From: Ideonella aquatica
Lineage (GTDB): Bacteria > Pseudomonadota > Gammaproteobacteria > Burkholderiales > Burkholderiaceae_C
Assembly: GCF_018069755.1 (NCBI RefSeq)
Contig: NZ_JAGQDE010000006.1
Span: forward strand, 62,001-126,000
Length of the DNA: 64,000 bases
Direction: 5' to 3'
Shown: positions 1 to 8,087 of the stretch, piece after piece
Layout of the letters: the number at the start of each line of letters is the position of its first letter
Numbering within the stretch: the first letter of the stretch is position 1
Notes under the pieces: model-generated
Told to the model about the DNA's origin: nothing
Databases searched by the model: none
Seen by the model: only the letters and a program-made list of their open reading frames with translations
Position numbers and translations under genes: made by a program

Positions 1-123
1 TACGAAGACGCGCTGCGCAATGCCGACTCGGTGAACGACCTGCGCCTGCAGATCAAGCTCGACAGCAAGCGCGCCCGCGTGACCGACCTGGCGGCCGGCA
101 CCGAACACCTGCAGATCATCTGA
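1..123 (+). CDS. pilU: PilU/PilT-type twitching motility ATPase, C-terminal fragment
   Basis: The window opens inside a reading frame of 40 codons that ends in TGA at 121-123. The visible tail contains EDALRNADSVNDLRLQIKL, which resembles the extreme C-terminus of PilU, the accessory hexameric retraction ATPase of type IV pili. No Walker motifs are visible because the rest of the gene lies upstream. In related bacteria pilU follows pilT and is followed by a dehydrogenase like the next gene, which starts 13 bases downstream. The assignment rests only on this tail. A PilT paralogue is the main alternative. Confidence 0.7.
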   Translation, partial: YEDALRNADSVNDLRLQIKLDSKRARVTDLAAGTEHLQII

Positions 124-136
124 CCCGTCCACCGCC

Positions 137-1027
137 ATGAGCAAGACCTACGACCCCGTGGCGCCGCACACCGTGGCCTTCATCGGCCTGGGCGTGATGG
201 GCGCCCCGATGGCTGGCCACCTGCAACGCGCCGGCCACCGCGTCAGCGTCTACAACCGCACCAGCAGCAAGGCCCAGGCCTGGGCCGCCGAACACGGCGG
301 CCGCTGGGCGCCCACGCCGCGCGAGGCGGCCCAGGGCGCGCAGATCGTCTTTGCCTGCGTCGGCAACGACAACGATCTGCGCTCGGTGGTGCTGGGCCCT
401 GATGGCGCCTTCGCCGGCATGGCGCCGGGGGCCATCTTCGTTGACCACACCACCGCCTCGGCCGAAGTCGCGCGCGAGCTGCACGCGGCCGCGCAAAAGC
501 GCGACCTGCACTTCATTGATGCCCCGGTCTCCGGCGGCCAGGCCGGTGCGGTCAATGGCGTGCTCACCGTGATGTGCGGCGGCGACGCCGCGCCCTTCGA
601 TCAGATCCGGCCGGTGGCCATGGCCTTTGCCAAGGCGGTCACGCGGGTGGGCGAGAGCGGCGCGGGTCAGCTGGCCAAGATGGTCAACCAGATCTGCATC
701 GCCGGGCTGGTCCAGGGCCTGGCCGAGGCCATTGCCTTTGGCCAGAAGGCCGGCCTGGACATGAAGCAGGTGCTCGAGGTGATCGGCAAGGGCGCCGCGC
801 AGAGCTGGCAGATGGACAACCGCGGCAAGACCATGGTCGACGACCAGTTCGACTTCGGCTTTGCCGTCGACTGGATGCGCAAGGACCTGGGCCTGGTGCT
901 GGACGAAGGCCGGCGCAATGGCGCCAAGCTGCCGGTGACCGCGCTGGTCGACCAGTTCTACGCCGACATCCAGGGCCAGGGCGGTCGCCGCTGGGACACC
1001 TCCAGCCTGATCCGCCGCCTGCGCTGA
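137..1027 (+). CDS. NAD(P)-dependent oxidoreductase, 3-hydroxyisobutyrate dehydrogenase family
   Basis: A 296-residue beta-hydroxyacid dehydrogenase. The N-terminal Rossmann fold carries the dinucleotide-binding motif GLGVMGAPMAGHL (about residues 17-29). A DAPVSGGQAGA substrate-binding stretch lies mid-protein, and the catalytic lysine lies in the GQLAKMVNQ segment (about residues 177-185), as expected for the HIBADH/tartronate semialdehyde reductase family. The usual family length is about 290-300 residues. The enzymes reduce or oxidise small 3-hydroxy acids with NAD(P)H; the exact substrate cannot be read from sequence. It follows the pilU end by 13 bases and is probably co-transcribed with it. 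The ATG at 137 begins 17 residues before the Rossmann motif. Confidence 0.9.
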   Translation: MSKTYDPVAPHTVAFIGLGVMGAPMAGHLQRAGHRVSVYNRTSSKAQAWAAEHGGRWAPTPREAAQGAQIVFACVGNDNDLRSVVLGPDGAFAGMAPGAIFVDHTTASAEVARELHAAAQKRDLHFIDAPVSGGQAGAVNGVLTVMCGGDAAPFDQIRPVAMAFAKAVTRVGESGAGQLAKMVNQICIAGLVQGLAEAIAFGQKAGLDMKQVLEVIGKGAAQSWQMDNRGKTMVDDQFDFGFAVDWMRKDLGLVLDEGRRNGAKLPVTALVDQFYADIQGQGGRRWDTSSLIRRLR

Positions 1028-1028
1028 G

Positions 1029-1043
1029 GCCCGCCTGGCGGGC
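1029..1043. terminator. GC-rich hairpin between convergent genes
   Basis: GCCCGCC at 1029-1035 can fold against GGCGGGC at 1037-1043 (practically a 6-bp stem with a CTG loop). It lies exactly between the converging ends of the dehydrogenase (1027) and the dolP-like gene (1049). No T-tract follows on either strand, so intrinsic termination is uncertain. Confidence 0.3.
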
Positions 1044-1048
1044 GCGGC

Positions 1049-1675
1049 TCAGCGTTTCTCGGTGGAGAGCGCCTTCAGCTCGTCCTCGGTGATCGACTCG
1101 AACACCTTGACCACCTTGGCCACGCCGGAGACGCCGCGCGCCACGTCGGTGGCGCGGGTCGCCTCGCGCTCGGTCACGCGGCCCAGCAGGTAGACCACGC
1201 CGCGCTCGGTGACCACCTTGACCGCCGTCACCGGCAGGTCGTTGGCGTCGATCAGCGCCGCCTTGACGCGGCTGGTGATGATCAGGTCGTTCGAGCGCGC
1301 GGTCATCGAGGTGATGCCCATCACCGCACTCTCATTGACCACCGAGCGCACGTTCTCGACCTTGGTCACCACCTCGTCGATGGCGGCGCGGTCGGCATCG
1401 CTGGCCACCTCACCGGTGACCAGGGCAATGCGGTTGTAGCTGGTGACGTTGAGGTGGGCCTTGTCGCCCAGGCGCTCGCGCAGGCGCGCCGCGGCCTTGA
1501 GCTCGATGCCCTCGTCCTCGAGCTGGGTGCCGGTGGTGCGGCGGTCCTTGTACATCAGCGCGCCGCCGACGGCGGCCCCGCCCAGCAGCAGCGGCGCGCA
1601 GCCAGCCAGCAGGCCGCTCAGCGCCAGCGCGGACAGCAGGACTCGCGTGGATACACGACGGTGAAGGGGGTTCAT
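1049..1675 (-). CDS. dolP: BON-domain outer-membrane lipoprotein (DolP/YraP-like)
   Basis: A 208-residue lipoprotein. The N-terminus has a hydrophobic signal ending in the lipobox LAGC (Cys about residue 25). Two BON repeats follow, recognisable by their alternating 'VTGEV/LLGRVTEREA' strand patterns (about residues 60-130 and 135-200). In E. coli, DolP is a dual-BON lipoprotein that binds anionic phospholipid at the division site and supports envelope integrity and the BAM complex. Context agrees: as in E. coli it follows yraN and a diaA-like gene, all on the minus strand, with rsmI adjacent. It is the last gene of the group, with a 22-base gap to its upstream neighbour. Confidence 0.88.
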   Translation of the reverse strand: MNPLHRRVSTRVLLSALALSGLLAGCAPLLLGGAAVGGALMYKDRRTTGTQLEDEGIELKAAARLRERLGDKAHLNVTSYNRIALVTGEVASDADRAAIDEVVTKVENVRSVVNESAVMGITSMTARSNDLIITSRVKAALIDANDLPVTAVKVVTERGVVYLLGRVTEREATRATDVARGVSGVAKVVKVFESITEDELKALSTEKR

Positions 1676-1697
1676 GCTTGCATCTCCTCAGGGCTGG

Positions 1698-2267
1698 TCA
1701 GGGCTCATCGGCCTCGCCCAGCAATTGCACATCGATCGCGTCGCACAGCGCATGCAGCGCCAGCAGCAGCAACTCCATCGCCCGCGGGCCGCCGTTGACC
1801 GGCGCGGCGATCCAGACATCGGATTCGGACAGCAGCGAGGCCCAGGGCGCAGCCAGACCGGCGCCCAGCAGCACCACGCCCAGGTCGCGCTGGTGCGCCT
1901 CGTCCAGCGCAGCCTGGGCGGCTGGGTCCTCGTCGGCCAGGCTGAACAGCAGCAGCAGGTCACCGCCCTGCCCCAGCGCCGCCACCGACTGCGCCAGCGC
2001 GCGCGGCCCGGGCTGCGCGCCGTCGCCCAGCAGGCAGGCGGCCAGCGGCGGGCGCTCGCGCTCGAAACCCTGCTGCAAGGCGCTGGCCGCGGCGCGCGCC
2101 AGCCAGCGCGCCCGACCCTCGCCGGCCACCAGCAGCTTGCCGCCGCCAGTCAGGCAGGCCACGATCAGCTGGGCGGCATCGGCGATCGGTCGCGCCATTG
2201 GCTCGGCCACCTGGTAGAGCTGGTCGGCGCTCTCGAAGAAATGTTGCTGGATCCGGGGTTCGAGCAT
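1698..2267 (-). CDS. SIS-domain phosphosugar-isomerase-like protein (DiaA/GmhA type)
   Basis: 189 residues, ATG at 2267-2265, giving the start MLEPRIQQHFFES typical of DiaA/GmhA. A single SIS domain covers nearly the whole protein, with GGGKLLVAGEG (about residues 40-50) as the phosphosugar-binding glycine loop. DiaA binds DnaA and promotes replication initiation; GmhA isomerises sedoheptulose 7-phosphate. The yraN/dolP/rsmI neighbourhood favours DiaA. Residues of the canonical sugar-binding 'NGGS' segment are altered here (TGGGK), so catalytic isomerase activity is doubtful. A much longer reading frame extends upstream but overlaps yraN and rsmI in an unlikely frame; the ATG at 2267 fits the family length. 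Confidence 0.8.
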   Translation of the reverse strand: MLEPRIQQHFFESADQLYQVAEPMARPIADAAQLIVACLTGGGKLLVAGEGRARWLARAAASALQQGFERERPPLAACLLGDGAQPGPRALAQSVAALGQGGDLLLLFSLADEDPAAQAALDEAHQRDLGVVLLGAGLAAPWASLLSESDVWIAAPVNGGPRAMELLLLALHALCDAIDVQLLGEADEP

Positions 2268-2296
2268 GGGCCGCCATGATAAGCGGCGCGCCCGGC

Positions 2297-2698
2297 TCAG
2301 CCGGCGTCGAAGGCGGCCTTCAGCCAGTTCAACTCGTCGCCGTCGATCGCCACCACATCGAAGCGGCAGCGCGGTGGTGCCGCCAGACGCAGCAGATAGG
2401 CCCGGGCAGCGCGCACGATGCGGGCCTGCTTGGCGGCGGTGATGCTGGCCGCCGCACCGCCCTGGTCGGGCCGGGCGCGCCAGCGCACCTCGACGAAGAC
2501 CAGCGTGCCGTCGCGCTCGCGCAGGATCAGGTCGATCTCGCCGCCCGCGCGCGAGCGGCCCGGCGCGAACCGATAATTGCGCTCGACGAGCCGCAGGCCC
2601 TGCGCCTGCAGGTAGGCCAGGGCACGGTCCTCCGCCTGGGCGCCGCTGGCCTGGGTCGTCTGTCCACCGCGCGCTCCGGAACCCCACCCCCAGACCAT
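2297..2698 (-). CDS. yraN: YraN/UPF0102 family endonuclease-fold protein
   Basis: A 133-residue protein with the UPF0102 signature: AEDRALAYLQAQG, then ERNYR, GGEIDLI (acidic D) and LVFVEVRWR (E..K-type core). These are the features of a restriction-endonuclease-like/Holliday-junction-resolvase fold. Its physiological role is poorly defined. The start ATG at 2698-2696 is preceded on the minus strand by a GGGGAGAG ribosome-binding site at good spacing. It is divergent from rsmI, and the two start codons share bases in a CATG palindrome, so each gene's promoter must lie within the other's coding sequence. Confidence 0.85.
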   Translation of the reverse strand: MVWGWGSGARGGQTTQASGAQAEDRALAYLQAQGLRLVERNYRFAPGRSRAGGEIDLILRERDGTLVFVEVRWRARPDQGGAAASITAAKQARIVRAARAYLLRLAAPPRCRFDVVAIDGDELNWLKAAFDAG

Positions 2699-3635
2699 GT
2701 CTCTCCCCGCCTCTGAGCTGCTGGCCACCGCCCGGCAGGCCGCCGGCCACCAGCACTGGCCCACCGGCGCACTGTACGTGGTGGCCACGCCGATCGGCAA
2801 CCTCGCCGATTTCACGCTGCGCGCCATCCATGCGCTGGCGCTGGCCGACGCCGTGGCCTGCGAGGACACGCGCGTCAGTGCCGGCCTGCTGCGCCACCTG
2901 GGGCTGGACAAGCCGCTGCTGGCGGTACACGAGCACAACGAACGCGAAGCCGCCGAGCGCGTGCTGGAGCGCCTGGCACGCGGAGAGCGCGTGGCCTATG
3001 TCAGCGATGCCGGCACCCCGGCCATCTCCGACCCCGGGGCCTGGCTGGTGGCCCGCACCCGCGCCGCCGGCTACCCGGTGCATGCGCTGCCGGGCGCCAG
3101 CGCGGTGGTCACCGCCCTCAGCGCGGCCGGCGACGGGCCGCTGCCCGGTCAGGCCGGGGGCTTTGTCTTCGCCGGCTTCCTGCCGGCCAAGGGTCGCGAG
3201 CGCGGCGCCGCGCTGGCGGCCTTGGCCACCGAGCCGCGCAGCGTGGTGCTGTTCGAGGCCCCGCACCGCATCGACACGCTGGCGCAGGAGCTGGCGCAGG
3301 CCTGCAGCGCACGCACGGTGACGCTGTGCCGCGAGCTGACCAAGCAGTTCGAGCAGAGCCACACCGCGCCGGCCACGGCGCTGCCGGCCTGGTTGGCCGA
3401 GGACGCGTCGCGGCGCCGCGGCGAGTTCGTGGTGGTGCTGCATGCGCAGGCGGTGGTGGCTGTGGCCGAGGACGGCGTGCCCGAGACCGCCCGCCGTCAA
3501 CTGCAGCTGCTGATGCGCGAGCTGCCGCTGAAGCAGGCGGTGGCGTTGGCGGTGGAGCTCAGCGGGCTGCCCCGCAACCAGCTTTACGACGAGGCGCTGC
3601 GCCTGAAGGCTGCCGGCCCGGACCCGCGCGACTGA
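2697..3635 (+). CDS. rsmI: 16S rRNA (cytidine1402-2'-O)-methyltransferase
   Basis: A 312-residue SAM-dependent tetrapyrrole-methylase-fold enzyme that 2'-O-methylates C1402 of 16S rRNA in the decoding centre. The N-terminal hallmark LYVVATPIGNLADFTLRA (about residues 26-43) and the following CEDTR, YVSDAGTPAISDPG and GASAVVTALS motifs are all intact. The length is close to the family norm (about 290) with a 25-residue N-terminal extension. The ATG at 2697 is the only ATG ahead of the conserved core. The divergent yraN and the diaA/dolP genes behind it form the same cluster as in E. coli, but without lpoA. Confidence 0.95.
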   Translation: MSLPASELLATARQAAGHQHWPTGALYVVATPIGNLADFTLRAIHALALADAVACEDTRVSAGLLRHLGLDKPLLAVHEHNEREAAERVLERLARGERVAYVSDAGTPAISDPGAWLVARTRAAGYPVHALPGASAVVTALSAAGDGPLPGQAGGFVFAGFLPAKGRERGAALAALATEPRSVVLFEAPHRIDTLAQELAQACSARTVTLCRELTKQFEQSHTAPATALPAWLAEDASRRRGEFVVVLHAQAVVAVAEDGVPETARRQLQLLMRELPLKQAVALAVELSGLPRNQLYDEALRLKAAGPDPRD

Positions 3636-3641
3636 AGGTCC

Positions 3642-4010
3642 TCAGCGGGTGGCCGGCTGCGCCACGCGCACCGGATCGTGGTCGTGCTTGCGGCGGTAGA
3701 TGACCTTGCTCTGCACATCCTGGCGCTGCTCAATGCGGCGTTGCTCGTGGACGGTGAGCCGGCCATCGGCCGCCGCGCGCTGCTGGGCGGCGTCAATGCG
3801 CACCTGACCGCGTTGCAAGGTGCGCTGCTCGTGGGCGGTCAGCTCGCCCGCTGCCACGCCCTGCTGGATGCGTTGTTCCTGCTTGGCCTCGCGCTGCTCC
3901 ATGCGGACCACGCTGGCGGCCCCTGCGGGCGGCGAGGCCTGGGCGGCCGCCGTGGCCGACAACACCACCGTCAGCAGGCCGATCACGGCACCCGAGGTCG
4001 AAACCTTCAT
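3642..4010 (-). CDS. small secreted protein with repeated G-L-T-x-x-E motif
   Basis: 122 residues, ATG at 4010-4008. A cleavable signal peptide (hydrophobic VIGLLTVVLSATAAAQA, about residues 9-25) is followed by a charged, helical, Gln/Arg/Glu-rich region. Two near-copies of one motif are visible: GELTAHEQRTL and GRLTVHEQRRI, each flanked by Q/R-rich helix. The C-terminus is basic. No enzyme motif is seen and the function is not recognised; a periplasmic helical protein is the most that can be said. It ends 6 bases from the rsmI stop (convergent) and is divergent from tldD, leaving 96 bases that may hold both promoters. Confidence 0.75.
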   Translation of the reverse strand: MKVSTSGAVIGLLTVVLSATAAAQASPPAGAASVVRMEQREAKQEQRIQQGVAAGELTAHEQRTLQRGQVRIDAAQQRAAADGRLTVHEQRRIEQRQDVQSKVIYRRKHDHDPVRVAQPATR

Positions 4011-4106
4011 GATTGAGCTCCTGTTTCTGCAGACGCCACCCTGTGTGGCACCATGCGGGAACAACGCAGGCCGACCGCGCCAGGCACACCTCGAGTTTGC
4101 AAAGAA

Positions 4107-5600
4107 ATGTTCACCACCCTCACCGCCGCCCCCGTCACGCCGACTTCGCGCGCCACCACGCAGGAGCGCCTGGCCGTTGCCAGCAGCCTGCTGCTGGAGC
4201 CGCATGCCCTGGACGAGATCCACCTGGCGCGGGCGCTGTCCGTGATCGGCGAGCACCGCGTCGATGACGCCGACCTGTACTTCCAGTACACCCGCCACGA
4301 GGGCTGGAGCCTGGAGGAGGGCATCGTCAAGAGCGGCAGCTTCTCGATCGACCAGGGTGTGGGTGTGCGCGCGGTGGCGGGCGAGAAGACCGCCTTCGCC
4401 TATTCGGATGAGCTGTCCGAGGCCGCGCTGCTCGATGCCGCACGCACCGTGCGCACCATCGCCGCCGCGGGCCAGAGCCGGCGCGTCAAGGTGGGGGCGC
4501 CCAAGCTGGCGCCCAGCCGCCTGCTGTATGCGCCGCTGGACCCGATCGCCACGCTCGACAGCACGCAGAAGGTGGCGCTGCTGGAAAAGGTCGAGCGCAT
4601 GGCCCGCTCCAAGGACCCGCGCATCGTGCAGGTGATGGCCGGCCTGGCCGCCGAGTACGACGTGGTGATGGTGGCGCGCGCCGATGGCACCCGCGCTGCC
4701 GATGTGCGGCCGCTGGTGCGCCTGTCGGTGACCGTGATCGCCGAGCAGGGCGAGCGGCGCGAGGTGGGCACCGGTGGCGGCGGCGGCCGCTTCGGCCTGG
4801 GCTACTTCCAGGACAGCCACCTGACCGAGTATGTCGACCAGGCCGTGAATGCGGCGCTGACCAACCTCGAATCGCGCCCGGTGCCGGCCGGCGAGATGAC
4901 GGTGGTGCTGGGCTCGGGCTGGCCCGGCGTGATGCTGCACGAGGCGGTGGGCCACGGCCTGGAGGGCGACTTCAACCGCAAGGGCTCATCCACCTTCAGC
5001 GGCCGCATCGGCCAGCGCGTGGCGGCCAAGGGCGTGACCGTGCTCGATGACGGCACGCTGGCCGACCGCCGCGGCTCGCTCAACATCGACGACGAAGGCC
5101 ATGCCACGCAGCGCAATGTGCTGATCGAGGACGGCATCCTGCGCGGCTACATCCAGGACAGCATGAACGCCCGCCTGATGGGCGTGAAGCCCACCGGCAA
5201 CGGCCGCCGCGAAAGCTACGCCCATGTGCCCATGCCGCGCATGACCAACACCTACATGCTGGCCGGCCACACGCCGCGCGAGGAGATCGTCGCCAGCATC
5301 AAGCGCGGCCTGTACGCCACCAATTTCGGTGGCGGCCAGGTCGACATCACCAGTGGCAAGTTCGTCTTCTCGGCGTCCGAGGCCTACTGGGTCGAGAACG
5401 GCCGCATCCAGTACCCGGTCAAGGGCGCCACGCTGATCGGCAACGGCCCCGACGCGATGAAGCGCGTCAGCATGATCGGCAACGACCTGGCGCTGGACTC
5501 GGGTGTGGGCACCTGCGGCAAGGAGGGCCAGAGCGTGCCGGTGGGCGTGGGCCAGCCGACGCTGCGCATTGACGGGCTGACCGTCGGTGGCACGGCCTGA
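4107..5600 (+). CDS. tldD: metalloprotease TldD
   Basis: 497 residues with ATG at 4107. TldD forms the TldD/TldE metalloprotease that processes unfolded peptides such as microcin B17 precursors and CcdA. The zinc-protease signature HEAVGHGLEGD is intact at about residues 278-288, giving the HExxxH metal site. The length matches E. coli TldD (481). The N-terminus aligns with 'L...LDEIHLARALSVIG...DDADLYFQYTR'. In relatives, tldD usually directly follows yhdP and a nitrilase gene; here those two lie about 46 kb away (46800-51697). No tldE (pmbA) is in the window. Confidence 0.95.
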   Translation: MFTTLTAAPVTPTSRATTQERLAVASSLLLEPHALDEIHLARALSVIGEHRVDDADLYFQYTRHEGWSLEEGIVKSGSFSIDQGVGVRAVAGEKTAFAYSDELSEAALLDAARTVRTIAAAGQSRRVKVGAPKLAPSRLLYAPLDPIATLDSTQKVALLEKVERMARSKDPRIVQVMAGLAAEYDVVMVARADGTRAADVRPLVRLSVTVIAEQGERREVGTGGGGGRFGLGYFQDSHLTEYVDQAVNAALTNLESRPVPAGEMTVVLGSGWPGVMLHEAVGHGLEGDFNRKGSSTFSGRIGQRVAAKGVTVLDDGTLADRRGSLNIDDEGHATQRNVLIEDGILRGYIQDSMNARLMGVKPTGNGRRESYAHVPMPRMTNTYMLAGHTPREEIVASIKRGLYATNFGGGQVDITSGKFVFSASEAYWVENGRIQYPVKGATLIGNGPDAMKRVSMIGNDLALDSGVGTCGKEGQSVPVGVGQPTLRIDGLTVGGTA

Positions 5601-5635
5601 TCCCTTCACCATTGTCTGTCCCCGCTGGAGCCGCC

Positions 5636-6730
5636 ATGTGGTCCCCTTTCGGCAAGAACAAGCCTGGCGCCAAACCGGTGGTCGCCTCCGGTGTCGGGCC
5701 GGCGCCCGCCACCGACGCACCGCTGGCCATCGGCCTGCCGCAGGCCAGCGACGCAGTGAACAAGGCCATGGCTGGCGGCTGCCAGCTCGACCTGACGGCG
5801 CGCGTGTCGCCGCTGGTGCGGGTGAACCACCAGATGCGCGGCAGCAAGCTGTCTGCCCGCTACGGTGAGTTCCTCCAGAACAGCAAGCCGGCCCAGATGC
5901 AGGTGGTGGAACAGCTGGTGCCGCTGCTGACCGTGCCGCGCCGGCCCTCGGCCGCCGAGCGCTGGGCCGACGAACACGGCCACGCCGAGACCGCCCGCGC
6001 ACTGCTGAAGGAGGTGCCGCCCAACGAATGGGGCTACTTCATGCCGCTGGCCCCCGGCCTGGGCACGCTGGGTGCGCTGGGCAGCCTGTCGGTGCCGCAG
6101 GCCACCTCGCGCTGGCGCAGCCTGTACCGCCTGAACTTCATCATGGACGGCGTCAGCCAACTGGTGGGCGGCCGGCTCGATGGCCTGTCGCTGCTGGACA
6201 TTGCCTGCAACTGGGGCGCCTTCGCGATCGAGGCGGCGCTGCGCGGCGCACAGGAGGTGGATGGCTTCGACATCCGCACCCAGAACATCGAGCGTGCGCG
6301 GCGGCTTTCCGGTTATTTCGGCACCGAGGCGCGCACGCGCTTCTCGGTGGCCGATGTCTACGCGTTCCAGCCGCAGCGCAGCTACGACATCGTGCTGAAC
6401 CTGGGCCTGATGTACCACATCACCAAGCCCTACGAGCTGGTGCGCGCCACGCATGCACTGTGCAATCACATGGCGGTGTTCGACACCGTGGTCCACCGCG
6501 AGCCCTTCTCGGGCTTCATCCTGGGCACCGGCGAGCACGCGCCTGAGCATGCCGCCACCGCCACCGGCTGCGAGCTGCACCCCACCTACCGCGCGCTGAT
6601 CGAGCTGGCCTACCTGGCCGGCTTCAAGGAAGTCATCGAGCTCAAGGGCGAGCCCGACCCGGCCTGGGCCGGCTTCAACACCGACCCCTACGGCGTCGGC
6701 CAGCGGCGCTGCATCGTCGCCTTCAAGTAA
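5636..6730 (+). CDS. class I SAM-dependent methyltransferase, CmoB/DUF1698-like
   Basis: 364 residues from ATG 5636, which has GGAG 5 bases upstream; a TTG 24 bases earlier is less likely. The Rossmann SAM site is at LLDIACNWGAFAIEAA (about residues 185-200), followed by GFDIRTQNIERARR and the acidic/hydrophobic strand YDIVLNLGLMYHI, a layout shared with CmoB-type tRNA-wobble-uridine modification enzymes and DUF1698 proteins. The glycine loop reads D-I-A-C-N-W-G rather than the common DxGxGxG. The substrate is unknown; the CmoB resemblance is only at fold level. It follows tldD by 35 bases and may be co-transcribed. Confidence 0.75.
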   Translation: MWSPFGKNKPGAKPVVASGVGPAPATDAPLAIGLPQASDAVNKAMAGGCQLDLTARVSPLVRVNHQMRGSKLSARYGEFLQNSKPAQMQVVEQLVPLLTVPRRPSAAERWADEHGHAETARALLKEVPPNEWGYFMPLAPGLGTLGALGSLSVPQATSRWRSLYRLNFIMDGVSQLVGGRLDGLSLLDIACNWGAFAIEAALRGAQEVDGFDIRTQNIERARRLSGYFGTEARTRFSVADVYAFQPQRSYDIVLNLGLMYHITKPYELVRATHALCNHMAVFDTVVHREPFSGFILGTGEHAPEHAATATGCELHPTYRALIELAYLAGFKEVIELKGEPDPAWAGFNTDPYGVGQRRCIVAFK

Positions 6731-6778
6731 AACGGTGTCGAGGCCCAACGCGCTGCGCTGCAGCGCGGCGGCCGATGA

Positions 6779-6787
6779 TGCTAGACT
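6779..6787 (+). promoter_or_regulatory. extended -10 promoter element for the DAHP synthase transcript
   Basis: TGCTAGACT at 6779-6787 is an extended -10 (TG-N-TAGACT). No convincing -35 hexamer is seen 17 bases upstream. A start 6-7 bases downstream would fall on the A or the base before the ATG (6794) of the leader peptide, implying a leaderless leader-peptide mRNA. Confidence 0.55.
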
Positions 6788-6793
6788 TCAGCC

Positions 6794-6877
6794 ATGCGTT
6801 GCGCACCGGCCTACTTTTTTGCCTACTTTTGGTTCTCGCCCCGATCGGCGGCTGGAGAGGCAATCGCGCGCAACTGA
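6794..6877 (+). CDS. aromatic-rich leader peptide of the DAHP synthase attenuator
   Basis: A 27-codon frame, ATG 6794 to TGA 6875, begins M-R-C-A-P-A and continues YFFAYFWF at codons 7-14 (6812-6835): two Tyr, four Phe, one Trp and one Ala, then a further Phe directly after Trp is included in that count. Such a concentration of the three end-product amino acids of the shikimate pathway is the signature of a ribosome-mediated attenuation leader. It is followed 20 bases after its stop by an intrinsic terminator (6898-6928) and then by the DAHP synthase gene. No strong ribosome-binding site precedes it; the predicted transcription start coincides with the ATG, so it may be translated leaderless. 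Stalling at these codons when charged Tyr/Phe/Trp-tRNA is scarce would favour read-through. The peptide itself is probably non-functional beyond regulation. Confidence 0.8.
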   Translation: MRCAPAYFFAYFWFSPRSAAGEAIARN

Positions 6878-6928
6878 CACCAAGCGAACACCCCCAGAAA
6901 ACCGCCGGACCCACCGGCGGTTTTTTTT
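6837..6928 (+). terminator. attenuator: anti-terminator region and intrinsic terminator
   Basis: The terminator stem is 6898-6908 paired with 6914-6924 (AAAACCGCCGG / CCGGCGGTTTT) with a 5-base loop and a T8 run at 6921-6928. Its 5' arm (CCGCCG, 6902-6907) is also perfectly complementary to CGGCGG at 6846-6851, making a competing anti-terminator. CGGCGG in turn can pair with CGCC at 6837-6840 (pre-emptor 1:2 hairpin). Region 1 lies immediately after the aromatic codons of the leader peptide, the geometry of classical trp/phe attenuators. The hairpins were folded by eye. Confidence 0.8.
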
Positions 6929-6968
6929 CGCCGGTCGACGCGAGGCACCCACCCAGGAGAACCCCCCG

Positions 6969-8067
<1,099 letters not shown>

Positions 8068-8087
<20 letters not shown>

